DNA from: Leptoclinus maculatus
Taxonomy: Eukaryota > Chordata > Actinopteri > Perciformes > Stichaeidae
DNA length: 64,000 nt
Reading direction: 5' to 3'
Assembly (NCBI GenBank): GCA_032191485.1
Contig: JAVDOI010000004.1
Location: forward strand, 18,650,943 to 18,714,942
The translations under genes were made by a program, and so were the position numbers. The notes below the pieces were generated by a model, which was given only the letters and a program-made list of their open reading frames with translations, made no database searches and was not told the DNA's origin. Below, piece after piece: positions 48,658 to 60,479 of the stretch (position 1 is the first letter of the stretch; every line of letters starts with the position of its first letter).

Positions 48658-50854
48658 GATGCAAATGGTTGGGGATGTCGGTGTGCATGAAGTTACAAAC
48701 ATGAATGTTATGTCTCCTTCCTCTTGGCCTCTCACCTCTTGACTCTTTTCCTTCTCTGGTTGGTGTCATTTTCATGATCTTAAGATTGCACCTTTTGAAG
48801 CCGCTTAACTGTCCAAAGTGTCCACCCCCGCCTGCCCAGCTACAGATGTAACATAAACACTATTTTGCGCTGATTTCCAAAGAGTTTGATGAGCTTTTTC
48901 TCAGGAATGGCGTGGCAGCCGAACGATATTTCCGTGTGGGTGGGGGTGGGTGGGTGGGTGGGATGGATGGACGGATGACACCCGTATCCATCCCCACTGG
49001 GGAGAGGAAGTCCCTATCAGAACACAACAGGAAAGAGACAGAGCAAAAACAAGTGCATGTCTTTTTGGACATTAAATCACTTCCTGTAGGGCCCCGGGCC
49101 GCCTCCCCCACCATCCACAGCCTCCACCTCTCAGCCCAGTTTAACCGCCCTTTTTGGCTGACAGAGAAATTGATCAGGCCTCTTCATCTGTACGTGTAAA
49201 AAAGTGCGCATGTTCCTGTGCGTACGTCTCTAAGGCATTGCACTGATGAATGAAATACCTCATCAATAACAGAGAGAAGAGTCTTGAGACCCCGTCTAGA
49301 GCAACTGTATTTTAAAAAAAATCTTTTAACAATATTAAAGAAAAACCCTTTTCTTCAAAAGTAAAATCTGTTGCCTTTTGGCCACAGCATATATATACTG
49401 TATGTAATGCTGTGCAGCCTGCCAATCTGATTTATCGATGTGACTTGCAGATGTGATGAGTATCGTAGGATGCAAGTGCCATATAAATCCCTGCACCCTT
49501 GACAGATCACAAGCCCTGAGTCTGGACCTGGTGCTTTGATCTCCATCCAAGAACAAAAACAAAAGAGACACAAAGGTTTATCTGTAGCTGGTAGCAGGAA
49601 AAGGCCTTTTTAACCTTTTTAATGGCGACAGGAAAAGACAATGACCACCGTTTTCGTTTACAACAAAAACACCAGCCTCACTCTGCCTGCCTTGTTCATT
49701 CTTACATGTTTGGTGTTGTACTGTAATGGCTCATTGCAGACATCAGACAATCTTGAGTAAATTGCTTACATGTATATTGATAATGCAGCTCTCACACAAT
49801 GTCGCCTCGTCCAGGGCACAGCTGTGAAAAATATGACTTCCTTCCTGTAGGCAATTTCCTGTTTGCCTGTCTGAATTCAGGTCAGGAGAGGGGGGGATAG
49901 TGGTCGCTACCTCATCCACTCTTATCCTTCCCCAGAGGTGACCTGATGATGCAGGATGCCGTGGAGCCCGGTGACATTATTTTGAACCAAATAGCTATCC
50001 CTCTACTTATATATAAATGCATATCTTCCTCTGTCCCTCCCTTTCAACGCATGGAAAGAAATGCATTGGCAAAGATAAACTGCTCTTTCACTCTTTCTTC
50101 CAACATCCAAAATGGGTAACATTGGAGAGGAGCCTCTTTTATCCACAAAACACAAAAACAGGAGATATGACATTATTTGCGTTTTCTGCTCTCCACCAGA
50201 CTTAAGAGACCCCACCACTCTCCCTAAAAAATACGTCTCAATTGCACACATATGGATCTTCCTGAGGCGCCCTGTGTGTTTCATTTTCTGCTGATTTGCC
50301 TAAAAACAGGCAGCAGCCGCTGCTGTGAATGTTTAATTTAAGAGCTCGTGTTCCCCTCTGTACGATATGTGGTGGGAGGGAGCATGGACGGGTTTGACGA
50401 GGGGGGTCCGATGGTTTGGTTGGGGGAAATATGTGTGTGTGTGTGTGTGGGGGGCGGGGGGGTCTGATGGAGACCCCCAGGTCTCCGGGCACAGTCATTA
50501 AGATGGCTCCTCGGTCTGGAGATGAGAAAGCGTGCTCGGCACTCTGGGCTCATTGAAGATGCTCCCCAGCCTACTTGGTGCATCCATTATTTATGAGTTT
50601 TTACAAATTCCAACTGACATTTATATCAGTTGTGGATGTCTGTTTCTGATTTGGCTGTACTGGGTGTGTCTGTCCTCCCACCGACAAGATGAAAATATTG
50701 GTCAGATACAACTGCTTTGGTATTACAAGGCAACAATTCTACTGTTGGTTGCAGGTGCTTTATTACCTTACTTGTGCGCTTACTTTTTTTTTGCTTTATT
50801 GAAAGTGGTTTCAGAGTTGAATGGTTGAATAATGTTCACATATTAGGTGGTGAC

Positions 50855-51029
50855 TAGTGATGTGAGGTCGATCCACAACCCGCAGGTCTGACGGGTTCGG
50901 GTAAGCTTATTCTAAAATATCACTGGTTCGGGCAGCCGGGTTATCAGGTTAGTTATTACTAACTTACAGAAGCTTTGGATGCAACAGTCCAACATCTCTT
51001 CTGCTCTCTCTGTCACTCTCTCTCTCACT

Positions 51030-51070
<41 letters not shown>

Positions 51071-51232
51071 CAAGCGCCACAGCGCTCAGTCCTGACAATT
51101 GTGCTACTATAATGCATAAAGTTGCAGCTTGTGGTTGATTTCGGCATATTTTTGCTGGTTGGGTGGTGTGGATCGGCTCTCATAATGGGCAGGGTAGGTG
51201 TGGGTATTAAAAAACCCTGACCCGTGCACTCA
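50855..51232. mobile_element. hAT-like transposon remnant with internal (CA)n
   Basis: It starts tagtgatgtgaggtcgatcc and continues with gacgggttcgggt, a pattern typical of high-copy fish hAT elements (cccg/cggg-rich ends). The right side has the inverse theme, aaaccctgacccgtgcactca. Interior words tggttcgggcagccgggtta also fit. A (CA)18 tract has expanded inside it. No transposase frame. Confidence 0.5.
51033..51069 (+). repeat. (CA)18 microsatellite
   Basis: Perfect CA tract inside the hAT-like remnant, preceded by CT-rich sequence. Confidence 0.95.
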
Positions 51233-53224
51233 GTCAGTCTGTGTATGTGTGTGTCATGTGGACAGATTTTGTCGACGTGATAGCTTCGCAACAGTGCAAG
51301 ATGCAAAATAAATGCACGACTAGGAAGATACACACACACACACACACAATTTACGCCCCTTTGCTATCCAGTCATCATTTGGTTAATTTATACTTAACAA
51401 TTACTTAGTAATTGATTGTACATGTTATCTTTAACGTAAAAAACACTAAAGAAAATGCATGATGAAGGCAAAATAGAAGCGTGTCTTTGCTGCCTACAAC
51501 CCCAACCTTGTTCCACCGTGGCTGAGCCAGTATTGATCCGATCGCTGCCCTGTGCTTTGGTGTGCAGCCTCAGGCTTCACACAGCCTCCCCTCACCTTAC
51601 ATCACTCACCTCACATTAGACTCTGAGCTTGATATGCACTGTTAGGCTCTGGTACACTCCCAGAGAGAGAACTTGTCAAATGTCAGTTAACATGAGCTCT
51701 ACCAGAAGACTGCCCACTTGCTGTCAATCTTGCATCGGGTGCTGGAGGTCAATTCAACAATGCTGTTCCATCTATTATGTGTTTTTGTTTCCTAGAGTTG
51801 TATTTGGAAATTTGCAAATGTGTTGTTGGTTATTGTCAGTAGAACCTTGATTAGACACAGAACATTTGTATTCTTTGTTTTCTCTATCGCTGTCATTTTT
51901 TTCACCAATTCTGATCTTGTGGGAAAATAGTGACAGAATGGATAACGCATCATTTTCAACCTTTACTTATCAGGAGATTATTAGATTGCGTTTTATTTTC
52001 CAGCTTTATTATGTGCATTGTTTTGTCTGTCTCTGACCGGGGGTTTTACTGTTTAACCCAGCAGATAGTGTTTGTCTCTCCCTGTACCGTACCCACTTAT
52101 TTTATACCTGTCAGTAATATGGTACAAATATACACTGCCTTTTAGGACTGGGCCATGGTCTTGTGGTGTGGGTTGCAGCTGCCTCAGCAACTATAGGACC
52201 AGGCCTTTTAATGATATACAACAGAGGTCCAGCCAAAACAAAGCCTGTACACACACACACACGTTGTTCCTGTTAGCTCCCAGACCAGAAAGCAACAGGA
52301 TGGCAACAGTCAAATGTTAACATTATTGATTTAATAGAGGTGAAAATTAGTGATTCAGTGGAGCGGATCCAGGCCTTGTCAGGTATAGCTTGATCAACAC
52401 CAGCTTCGACAAACTTAGAACTCCAGGTGATGAGAGACAGTCTTTTCCCTGTTACACTTAACTCCTGGCCTCTCTGAGGCAAAGCCAACAGATGCTGACG
52501 TTATGTTCCCAAAAGGTCCTTCCTGGGGCTCAGACTCTCCTTTTTCACCGCTATGTTTAAGTCTGTGATGTTCATTTATAGGAACCACTATTACAGTGTT
52601 ATTGCTGCCTCTGGCAAAGGACCCAGCCTCTCAAGAGTCCCCAGTAGCTTTGCAGAAACTGTTGCTGTCCCAAAGGAGGGACAGCAGACTAAATAATCAG
52701 CTTCCCATCACAGTGACAATCTGAGAACAGCTGTTTGCATCTGAAGGCCTGCCAGCAATTGTCTGCGACGCTCTGAAACAGAGAAGGAAAGAAAGGAGGT
52801 ATGGAGGGAGGGAAAGATGAAAGGAAGGTTTCTAACTGCTTGATTCCGTCCTCTGAAGGGTTTTGATATTGATCTCACCAACAGACCGGCAGATGTATGT
52901 GTAGAGACACATGCACAAATACTTACATCCATCTGTGGACACACACATGTACACATTAGCAGAGACACACATTGACACACACTTAATTGAGGCTGAATGT
53001 TTTTGCTTTTGTCATAGGTATGGAATGCAGTACATTCAAGGATATACAGTATTTGATTCATGATGCAGATGTACTTCTTTCTTTGTTTTGCAACATTTAT
53101 GTGGCACTTTGCAGTAGAAAAAAACAAAAAAGTGCTTATGATTGCAAACAAACACTGATTTTAAAGCCAGTCCACTGAGAGAACTCTTACATTAGTCTGC
53201 ACTTGGTGCGTTTTCAAATAGTGT

Positions 53225-53420
53225 GCATCACCTCCTCAGGCATCTGGTTGAAATTGCACAGGGCCTTGATGGAAAGCATTCAGTCTTTAGTAAAAGCAGC
53301 GTTGGCCAAATCATTAGCTGCCTTTGTTTGACACCGGGCATGTCTCTCAGCTCGTTAATGTTCGCACAAAAAGGCATCATTAAGTATGTGTACGTACTCT
53401 CACTTCAATTTATCTCTGCA
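53225..53420. promoter_or_regulatory. Candidate conserved noncoding element in receptor intron
   Basis: Complex, balanced sequence with GGCCAAATCATTAGCTGCC, CTCGTTAATGTTCGCAC and GGCATCATTAAG words, with no frame over 70 codons and no repeat structure. Inferred enhancer. Confidence 0.35.
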
Positions 53421-53460
53421 GATGAATAGCTAAATAGATCCTTGTATGTGAGCAGTTGTA

Positions 53461-53705
53461 ACAAAGAGTGGCGCAGGTGGACCCAAACGCAGGAGACGAC
53501 AGGCGATAGTAACTTTGGAGAAACAACTTTTAAATCAAGGCTCGGTGCGGGCGAGGCAGAACTCCGACGAGAGTACGAAGTGCAGGTGAAGAGATGGGCA
53601 GAGAAGCTCAGGTGAGGGGAATGATGTGATTAGGCAGGCAAAACGGGTTGGGAGCTTAGTGGCTGGGAAATACAGTACATGAACACAGCACAGAAAACAC
53701 AAAAA
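53461..53705. mobile_element. Unclassified fish interspersed repeat
   Basis: The stretch gagtggcgcaggtggaccca, acgcaggagacgacaggc, cttttaaatcaaggctcg and cgaagtgcaggtgaagag has the word order of a common teleost dispersed repeat. Termini are not clear and no frame is present; class is not assigned. Confidence 0.4.
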
Positions 53706-55188
53706 ACAACTTTGTACTGTATGTCTACACTGTATTAATGACATTGTCGGGACACAAATCTGCTCACACCATAACTTGTGGGTAATTACCTGACATCTGG
53801 GGACAGAAATCTGGTCTCCATAACATTAACCATTTATTTAGAGTTTATACTTAGTTTTAGGCATAGGACCAGAATTTAAATTAAGTTAGGGTTAGTGTTG
53901 TGGTTGGGCATGTAGCAAACTTCAGTAATGTAAAATGAATACAATGTTGTTACAAAGAAACTGATTCAGTCTATTCCCAGACCCTGAACCTCTTTACTTT
54001 TGTTGTTCCAAACACTTGGTATTAGGTCACAGATTGAAACTTACAGAGAAGTACATAAATAAGCAATTATTTAAAGTATGTGAGGGTCCCGATTTCCTAT
54101 AGCTTGCTTTTTTCTGTTAAAGTCACAAAAAGCTTTATTTTTGAGTGCAAGACAGTCTAATACAGTTGTGTAATAGTCTGCAGTCTGTTCTGGGAAAAGG
54201 TGATGAGAAAAGTGATGTATGTTCCCTCAGTAATAACAGCAGTTTCAGAAGCAGAACTGTATAATGTATAACCTGGAAATTCTGTTGTGGAGGTTTTGCT
54301 GGCCACTGTTCAAGTGTTAAAGTTAAACAAAAAGTAAAAGCAAATCTCCAGGGGCTGTTACTTTAAAAAAAACAACAACAACAAACATAAATTGCAGTGG
54401 CACAGAGTGGCTCAAGCATGATCTGTCATTAGTTCCCCAACAAATGAAACATGAGGTGTGATAAAATATCAATATACTTGAGAATCGTGATTTTATGTTT
54501 TTGTGATGCTGTATCGATATTTAATTAATAGTTCACATGAACATATTTGTGACAGTGGCCTTAGATTGCTCAAAAAGTATTGCTAAAATGTTGGATGTTG
54601 CAGGGACTGTGATACATTTAAATGCAGATCCTACTATTTTGACGGCATTACAACTTTCTTTTGCTCAGATTTTACATGTAGCATATGCGATGTGTACAAA
54701 ATCGCAATATATATCGTAATATTTCGAAAATATATTGAATCGTAACTACTGTGTCATGATGCGTATGGAATCAACAGATTCATGCCAATACACAGCCCTG
54801 CATGTAGCTACCAGAGTTTCCCTCCACTTCTTGCTGTAATTGAATTTTTTTTTTTCATATTGTCTCTACTTCCAAAAATATTATATTTTTTTATGATAAA
54901 AATATAGTGTTTACCGGGATTGTGCAGCCGATGAACAGTATTGTGACATTAAGGTTGTGATGTTATTACAGACGCTCCTCTTTCTTTGACGTTCCCGTAG
55001 AGCTCTCTTTTTTTTGACACCGTCGAAGCAAAGGTCAAGATTTCACATGCAGTCAAGCGTTCGCCTTCGCCACTTGGCTGAGGTCTGGCGAGATTAATTC
55101 TTTGTGTCATCTCTCTACAGTATGTGCCAGGTTCATCTTCCCTACAATGGAGCCAAACAAACAAGAGGAGAGAAAAGTGTGTGCCTGA

Positions 55189-55190
<2 letters not shown>

Positions 55191-55274
<84 letters not shown>
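55191..55274 (+). repeat. (TG)42 microsatellite
   Basis: 84 bp of pure GT/TG, the longest dinucleotide tract in the window. Length is probably polymorphic and may be collapsed in assembly. Confidence 0.97.
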
Positions 55275-55277
<3 letters not shown>

Positions 55278-55479
55278 TATGTGTTTTTAAAAGACATTGG
55301 CGCAACCGTTTTAACAGGGCGACTCTGTTTGAATTAGATGTTCTAACCCCCCGCTTGCTAAATGGATTTCTGAAGTGGCTGTAGTTGGAGGCTTTCAATC
55401 GGATGCAACCTTGAGTCCTTTTTTATGTGAGCTGTGTAGGATTTAAGTGCTGGTATAACATGAGCACGACTGAATGAAC

Positions 55480-55990
55480 GCTCCTCATTTTTTTAAATTG
55501 AAAAATCTCCAAAGGCTCTCCCCATTGTGCAGGCAATTAATGGAATGCTGGCAGCGAGGTTCAGGTGCTTAAAAGTTGTATTTTTTCCCTCTCTCTCGCT
55601 CTCTTTTTAATGACTAATAAAGGATAATCATCGTGGAAAAAAAACATCATAATGCTGTAGGCTTTCTCTTTATGCACAATGATGTATAATGCATGCTTTG
55701 AAATGAAACGGCAGCGGCCTTCGAACCATTCCATCTCCAAACCTTAGTGTATTTGCTTTGCATGCCACAGTGAGGCTTTTGCATTACAATAGTGAGTGTT
55801 CCCATTAACAATGCTAGCCTATTAATTTGATCTTTACATTTTTAAAGTTTGTCCATCAGGCCGCCAAACAATGGGTCCCCCAGTTGCTGTTTGGTATAAG
55901 TGATTAGAAAGTTGACTAATTGCCTCTCTGAAGATTTGCGCTGTTTCTCTCGAGCTTCCTTGTTCTTCACTTGTGAGCCTCCACCAGTTT
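55480..55990. promoter_or_regulatory. Candidate conserved noncoding element in receptor intron
   Basis: 500 bp of complex sequence with GCAATTAATGGAATGCTGG (homeodomain plus a TEAD-like GGAATG), GATAATCATCG, ATGATGTATAATGCATGC, CATTAACAATGC and TATTAATTTGATC. No frame and little repetition. The strongest enhancer-like block by length. Confidence 0.4.
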
Positions 55991-58277
55991 TACCCCTCAA
56001 AAAAACGGATGAGTAAACCATTTTATTCATAAATAAATGCTTTCTTCCCTTTGTTTTAGAGATTAATTCATTCCAGACAACCATTAACATAGAGAGTATG
56101 GTGATATACAAGGCACAATCTAAATGAAATGCCAGTTACAGTTCATTTTTTTAAATCAGGACCAACATGTCATGTTCTTTTTTGTATAATGATTTATGAT
56201 GAATGGCAGTAACTAAAAATAGCTTTGTCTGAACTTCCCAGAACTGAACTACAGTTCCAGTAATAAACTCATGGTCACTCAATAATGAACAATAGGAAGA
56301 TGGTCAGTGCTTATTGCATAACTGCATTCAAATGGAGTTTTCTCAGCAGTCGGCAGTGCTCGTTCTGGTGGTGTGCTTTTAATGCGATAATGTTTCAATT
56401 AATTTGCTTTTTATTTTGAGGGAACTTCTTGCTTTAGCATTAAAAAAAAATACTGAGGTGAGAATAATAAAAAAAGTAGCCTACATTCAACTTGATGACG
56501 TAGAATGACAATCAAGTCCTTTTCATTTAAACTTATGGTGGTCGCTTGTAGAAAGTTCTCAATAAGGAAGAATTTAAATTGCATTTACAGTAAGTGTGTT
56601 GTGTTCAAACGTTGTAATCTGATTGATGTGATAGGTTACCCTTATTGATTATTCCACCAGTTTTACCACCGTGTGGCGCTGGGTGTGGGTGTTCATTACA
56701 TAGAAAATGGTTTATGCTTTTTTCTCAGACCTCCTGAGCCCTCCGGTCCTGCCCGACACTGGACTGAATACCATTCAGCCTATTCCCGTGTTCAGTTGCA
56801 CCTTTTTCTTCAATCTTGGAACACTTCCAAATGCTTTTGTTTTTTCTTGTGCCCTCAATCTGTTTCTCTTTGACTGCGCTTTGACAATGCAGGGAAACAT
56901 ACAAGCACATCTCGGTAAACACGAGTGATGTGGTTCCAGAGTTTAAAAGCTTCACACATAACACTGGCAGACACAACTTGAGGCTGTTTGTGTGACGGAA
57001 AGGAAAACTTGCTAAGAAACTGACAGCACTGCATTTGTATGTGTGTGTGTAAAAAAAAAACTGTGTGTGTGTGTTTATGTTGCTTTTGGCAAGTTATTCA
57101 TTTGTGTTTTTTTTTTTTTTTTTCTTGCTCTCTGTGTGGTTATCTTTTGAGTTGGTCGGTTTGGAGCTGATGTCCACCTTCGGGGATGCGCATAGCATGC
57201 ATTTCTGAGTATTTTCACCTGAGGCTGCACTTGTTAGAGTCCGTGGATAAATGTATATACATTATTTATACAAATTCAGGGCGAGTGAAAGCAGGTTTAA
57301 CACATTTACAGACAGGAGGCCAGGCACTGCAAGCCAAGCTCCAAGTGAGGATTGCTACGCTGTGCGCCGGGGATCGAGCTTGGCCTCTTGCCCGGTTGTG
57401 ACCGGCATCCTTAATGCTGCACGAGAACACTATCATCAACACCTCAGCAATCGAATACTCCCTCATATCGTTTTGCTTCATGAAGAAAAAATGAAAAAGA
57501 ATAGATGTCAAAAGTTTGGTTTGTTATTACGAATACAAGAGACATTGAAACATTTACAGAAACAATTCTTTCAGATTGAGTTGAGCTTTGTGGTGCTGTA
57601 GTTTGACATTTGATCAGTCAATCGAGTTTGATGTTGCCTCTTGTGAATATGAATTACAAAAATAATATGAAAATGATTCTTCATTTGTTGATTCCATGTA
57701 TTTTTTCACAAAACTGTACCTGTTAAAAAAAAGTGAAGGTCTTTAGATCATTCATTAACCTTTTGTCACTTTGTGAGCAGATGTATGTTTCAGTAAATAA
57801 TGGAGGTCTAATTTGTATTAACGCCAACATTTGTGCTTGTTGAAGGTTGCGACGGGGTGAAGCGAGCTGCTCTTTAAATTTGAATTGCTTTTGATATAAA
57901 ATTGTTAAAAACCAAAGCTTGAAGACTTCAATTGAAGACCGTAATTCAGGTTAATATTTTCACCCCTGGTTAATAAGGTTTCATCAATTTAAAAAGGACT
58001 TGTTTAGTTATATAATCTAACTGAGGCAGTTTGATAACAAGAGCCAAACAAAAGATTCAAAGAGTCACAAGCAGTAAAGGTCATTGTCATGAGAAGTAAG
58101 ACAGAAACACTGATCGGATAGGAAATAATCTTAGTGGAAAATGTTCCCATCCTCTCCTAAATCTTACCAGTGAATTGTATGGCCTCAGTCTTTACTGTTA
58201 TTACAGTGTAAACAGATATTGTTTTTCCTAAATTTGACTTGACACTCCCCGCTTACCAATCCCTGTCTCCCATCCAG
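55991..58277 (+). other. adgrd2: Presumed adhesion GPCR intron (last), part 4
   Basis: Up to acceptor catccag. It contains T17 at 57107-57123 and two open stretches (56729-56928 after a good acceptor, and 57251-57601) that I could not tie to the receptor. Otherwise AT-rich. Confidence 0.45.
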
Positions 58278-58415
58278 GAGCCTCCTCCCCCAGAGGTGGA
58301 TGCCTTGCCGGCTGGTTGTAGTCTTCATGTTCCCATGGAGCTGGAGTTTACAGCTTCCTGTTTCCCTCGCAGCCCTGCGCCTCAGAAAAGCTATGGCCTC
58401 GTCCACGTTGACTGA
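58278..58415 (+). CDS. adgrd2: Adhesion GPCR terminal coding exon with stop codon
   Basis: After an excellent acceptor (aatccctgtctcccatccag) a phase-0 frame of 45 codons ends in TGA at 58413-58415. It begins EPPPPEVDALPAGC and ends QKSYGLVHVD. The segment is GC-rich relative to its AT-rich surroundings, proline-rich at its start, and free of microsatellite shadow. It is followed by a plausible 3'UTR and a canonical AATAAA about 575 bp downstream. As I recall it, human ADGRD1 also ends in a short Ser/His/Val/Asp-rich exon, a weak resemblance. I assign it to the receptor because of strand, phase and the polyadenylation signal just before the convergent NR5A gene. It could instead be the end of an unrelated small gene lying in this interval. 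Confidence 0.6.
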   Translation, partial: EPPPPEVDALPAGCSLHVPMELEFTASCFPRSPAPQKSYGLVHVD

Positions 58416-59015
58416 CCTAGATGTTGACGGTGATTGTAGTTTCATATTGTGATTCTTTTTTTTTTCTTCTTCTTCTTTTTGTATGAAATCAGAGTTGGTG
58501 ACATTTCTTTCTTTGTATTAGAGCTCCCTTTTCTTTAACAAACGTTCAGCTACGATCAACTGTGGAGATGCAGTGTTGCATACCTTATTTTCAGATATCT
58601 AGGAAGGGACTCATTCTTCTTTTAACTTTGCCTTTATTTTAAGATACAGTGCATGATAATGACAGCTAACTGCCTCAATTATGATTTTTATCTTAACTTA
58701 ATTTTCTAAGGTTTCACTAAAGTTTGTTTTTTATTTGGTTTGTTTGTATGTTTTTCGTGGTATATTCTCTTTCATGGCTTCACCTGCTGTACATTTGCTT
58801 GTGAAAGCATTACTTTAAATTGTCAAATTGTTAAAGTGTGCGGCAGTACTGCAGTCTGTTAAATGAACTAAGTGATGGAGCGTATATATGTGACCCATTA
58901 GTGTGATATTGGATTCAGGTGGACACTTTTACCACACGCCACCCCCTCTTTCTCTCCACTGGTTTACTGTCACTCTACTGTCAAACTATCAATAAAGGCC
59001 AGAAATGCATGGGAC
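58416..59015 (+). other. adgrd2: Putative 3'UTR of the adhesion GPCR gene
   Basis: AT-rich, frame-broken sequence follows the TGA at 58413. It has T-rich runs near 58455 and ends around a canonical AATAAA at 58991-58996. Cleavage would fall near 59010-59020, just before an A-rich stretch. Extent is inferred; no transcript evidence was available. Confidence 0.5.
58991..58996 (+). terminator. AATAAA polyadenylation signal for the plus-strand gene
   Basis: A canonical hexamer in the context aactatcaataaaggcc, about 575 bp after the receptor stop codon. It is the only perfect AATAAA I see close downstream of that stop. T- and GT-containing sequence follows within 100 bp. Confidence 0.55.
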
Positions 59016-59210
59016 AAAAAAAGATTAAGCAGAACAACTGATTTCTCATTCGATCTCATTCCTGCATGTTTTACTAAAATGCTATTCAAGGGATGTTGGA
59101 ATAGCATTTCATTTTTTCCCCCCCCAAAAAAAAAACACCACATATAATGGAACTGGACAGAGTTAGTGTGTGCAGGAAGCGAGATTCTGGTGTTATAAGC
59201 ATAATAATTA

Positions 59211-59216
59211 TTTATT
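59211..59216 (-). terminator. AATAAA polyadenylation signal (distal) for the NR5A gene
   Basis: TTTATT on the plus strand is AATAAA in the sense of the NR5A transcript. Cleavage about 15-25 nt further on would put the 3' end near 59190, only some 175-200 bp from the predicted end of the opposing receptor gene. Confidence 0.45.
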
Positions 59217-60473
59217 GAAGTATGAGGAAAAATTCATTTAGCCTCAGAGAGACACTCCCCCATGACAGGGGCAGTGATAAGGGGCAACTAGAATGTCAGC
59301 AGGAGGGGGCAAAGACATGACAAGCGGGAGGAAAATAGCATTTTGATCCTTTGTGTATCCATGTGTGACATGTGACAGCATACATGAGCATGTGAATGCA
59401 CAAAGGTAGTCATTGTTTAAGTCCTTGGTAAAGTATTTATCCTGTATACAAGTCTGTGCAGACAGTTACTCTTTAAGCTACAGATTGTAAAGCAAACAGT
59501 TGAATTTCACACCATTCCCTTTAACGTCTGACAAGCTGGAGTGACAGAAAACTGTTTCTCCAAACTTTGACTAAACTTCATCTCAAGACAAGCTCCTGTC
59601 AGGGGATTGGAGCCGGACTGCAGCAGTTTCATAAACCATGCAGTAAAAAAAAAAATGGGATTTCTGCATGAAGTCATGCACTGTATTTAATGTGCATGAC
59701 TGTATGGCCTGTGTGGGGTACAGAGTTCACCTGTATGTTATAGGACGTCCAAGGCTGCTGCAGAAACTGAACAGAGAATTTGAAAAAGTGGGGGGGATAA
59801 AAGATTGTCTGATCGATAGACACAGTTAATGAGAGTGTCAGAAAAATGGAGCTCGGGGACCAGGAACTGCTTCTTGAAATGGTGGTTTTAAGGGGAATTT
59901 TTCTGTACATTAAACATGCCATTGAAAGACTTTCGATCGTTCTATGACTTACAGTAATTGACAAATGCTGACAGGTAAACAAATAAACACCACAGGTTTG
60001 TTGTGGGAGGCAAAGTGTTGGGACATTTTGAAAACAAAAACAGTAACAACAACTACAGTACATGTGGGAAAAACTCCACATGAAAATAATTTAGGGTGGC
60101 ACTTTTTTTAAGAAGAATTCAAATAAAACAAGTCAGTTTTGTTCATTTTGGACGCAATACTAGAAGTCACAGCTCACAGAGGAAACGATGCAGTCTTTGG
60201 TATAAGAGCAAACCGGAAAGAACAATGAGGATGATGATCAGGGTGAAAAGAAAAACAGATGTGGCACAAACATCTTTCACACATACTTGCTTAAATACAA
60301 TACTCTTTTTCAATGTACTGACTTGCATAAACATTTAAAAGACAAAGAAATTGCCGTGATTATTATTTTTTTTTTCCTTTTTTTTATTTTTTGAAAGCCC
60401 ATTATTTTGCTCCAGACCTGCATCACTTGAACTACTTGTGGAAACAAAACAAGAACATGCTACAGTAAACAAA

Positions 60474-60479
60474 TTTATT
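60474..60479 (-). terminator. Possible alternative (proximal) polyadenylation signal of the NR5A gene
   Basis: A second minus-strand AATAAA lies inside the long 3'UTR, about 1.8 kb after the stop codon. In an AT-rich UTR this hexamer can occur by chance; another is at about 61312-61317. Confidence 0.25.

Larger units (their letters stand above)
46621..50854 (+). other. adgrd2: Presumed adhesion GPCR intron (last), part 2
   Basis: No exon supported. It includes the perfect hairpin at 47007, a Sox-like inverted motif at 47607, TG/CA tracts, a (TGGG)n stretch at 48937-48962 and a G-rich stretch at 50430-50461. Confidence 0.45.
51233..55190 (+). other. adgrd2: Presumed adhesion GPCR intron (last), part 3
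   Basis: No exon supported. It holds a CA tract at 51331-51349, an unclassified interspersed repeat at 53461, an enhancer-like block at 53225 and AT-rich sequence at 54470-54930. Confidence 0.45.

Noticed and set aside
52708..53151. 147-codon minus-strand open frame
   Set aside because: Cys/Val-rich stretches from GT-like sequence and no family resemblance.
57251..57601. 116-codon plus-strand open frame 700 bp upstream of the terminal exon
   Set aside because: The first part is GC-richer and looked exon-like (preceded by caaattcag), but the reading has no known motif, no phase-compatible donor was clear, and it degrades into AT-rich sequence.
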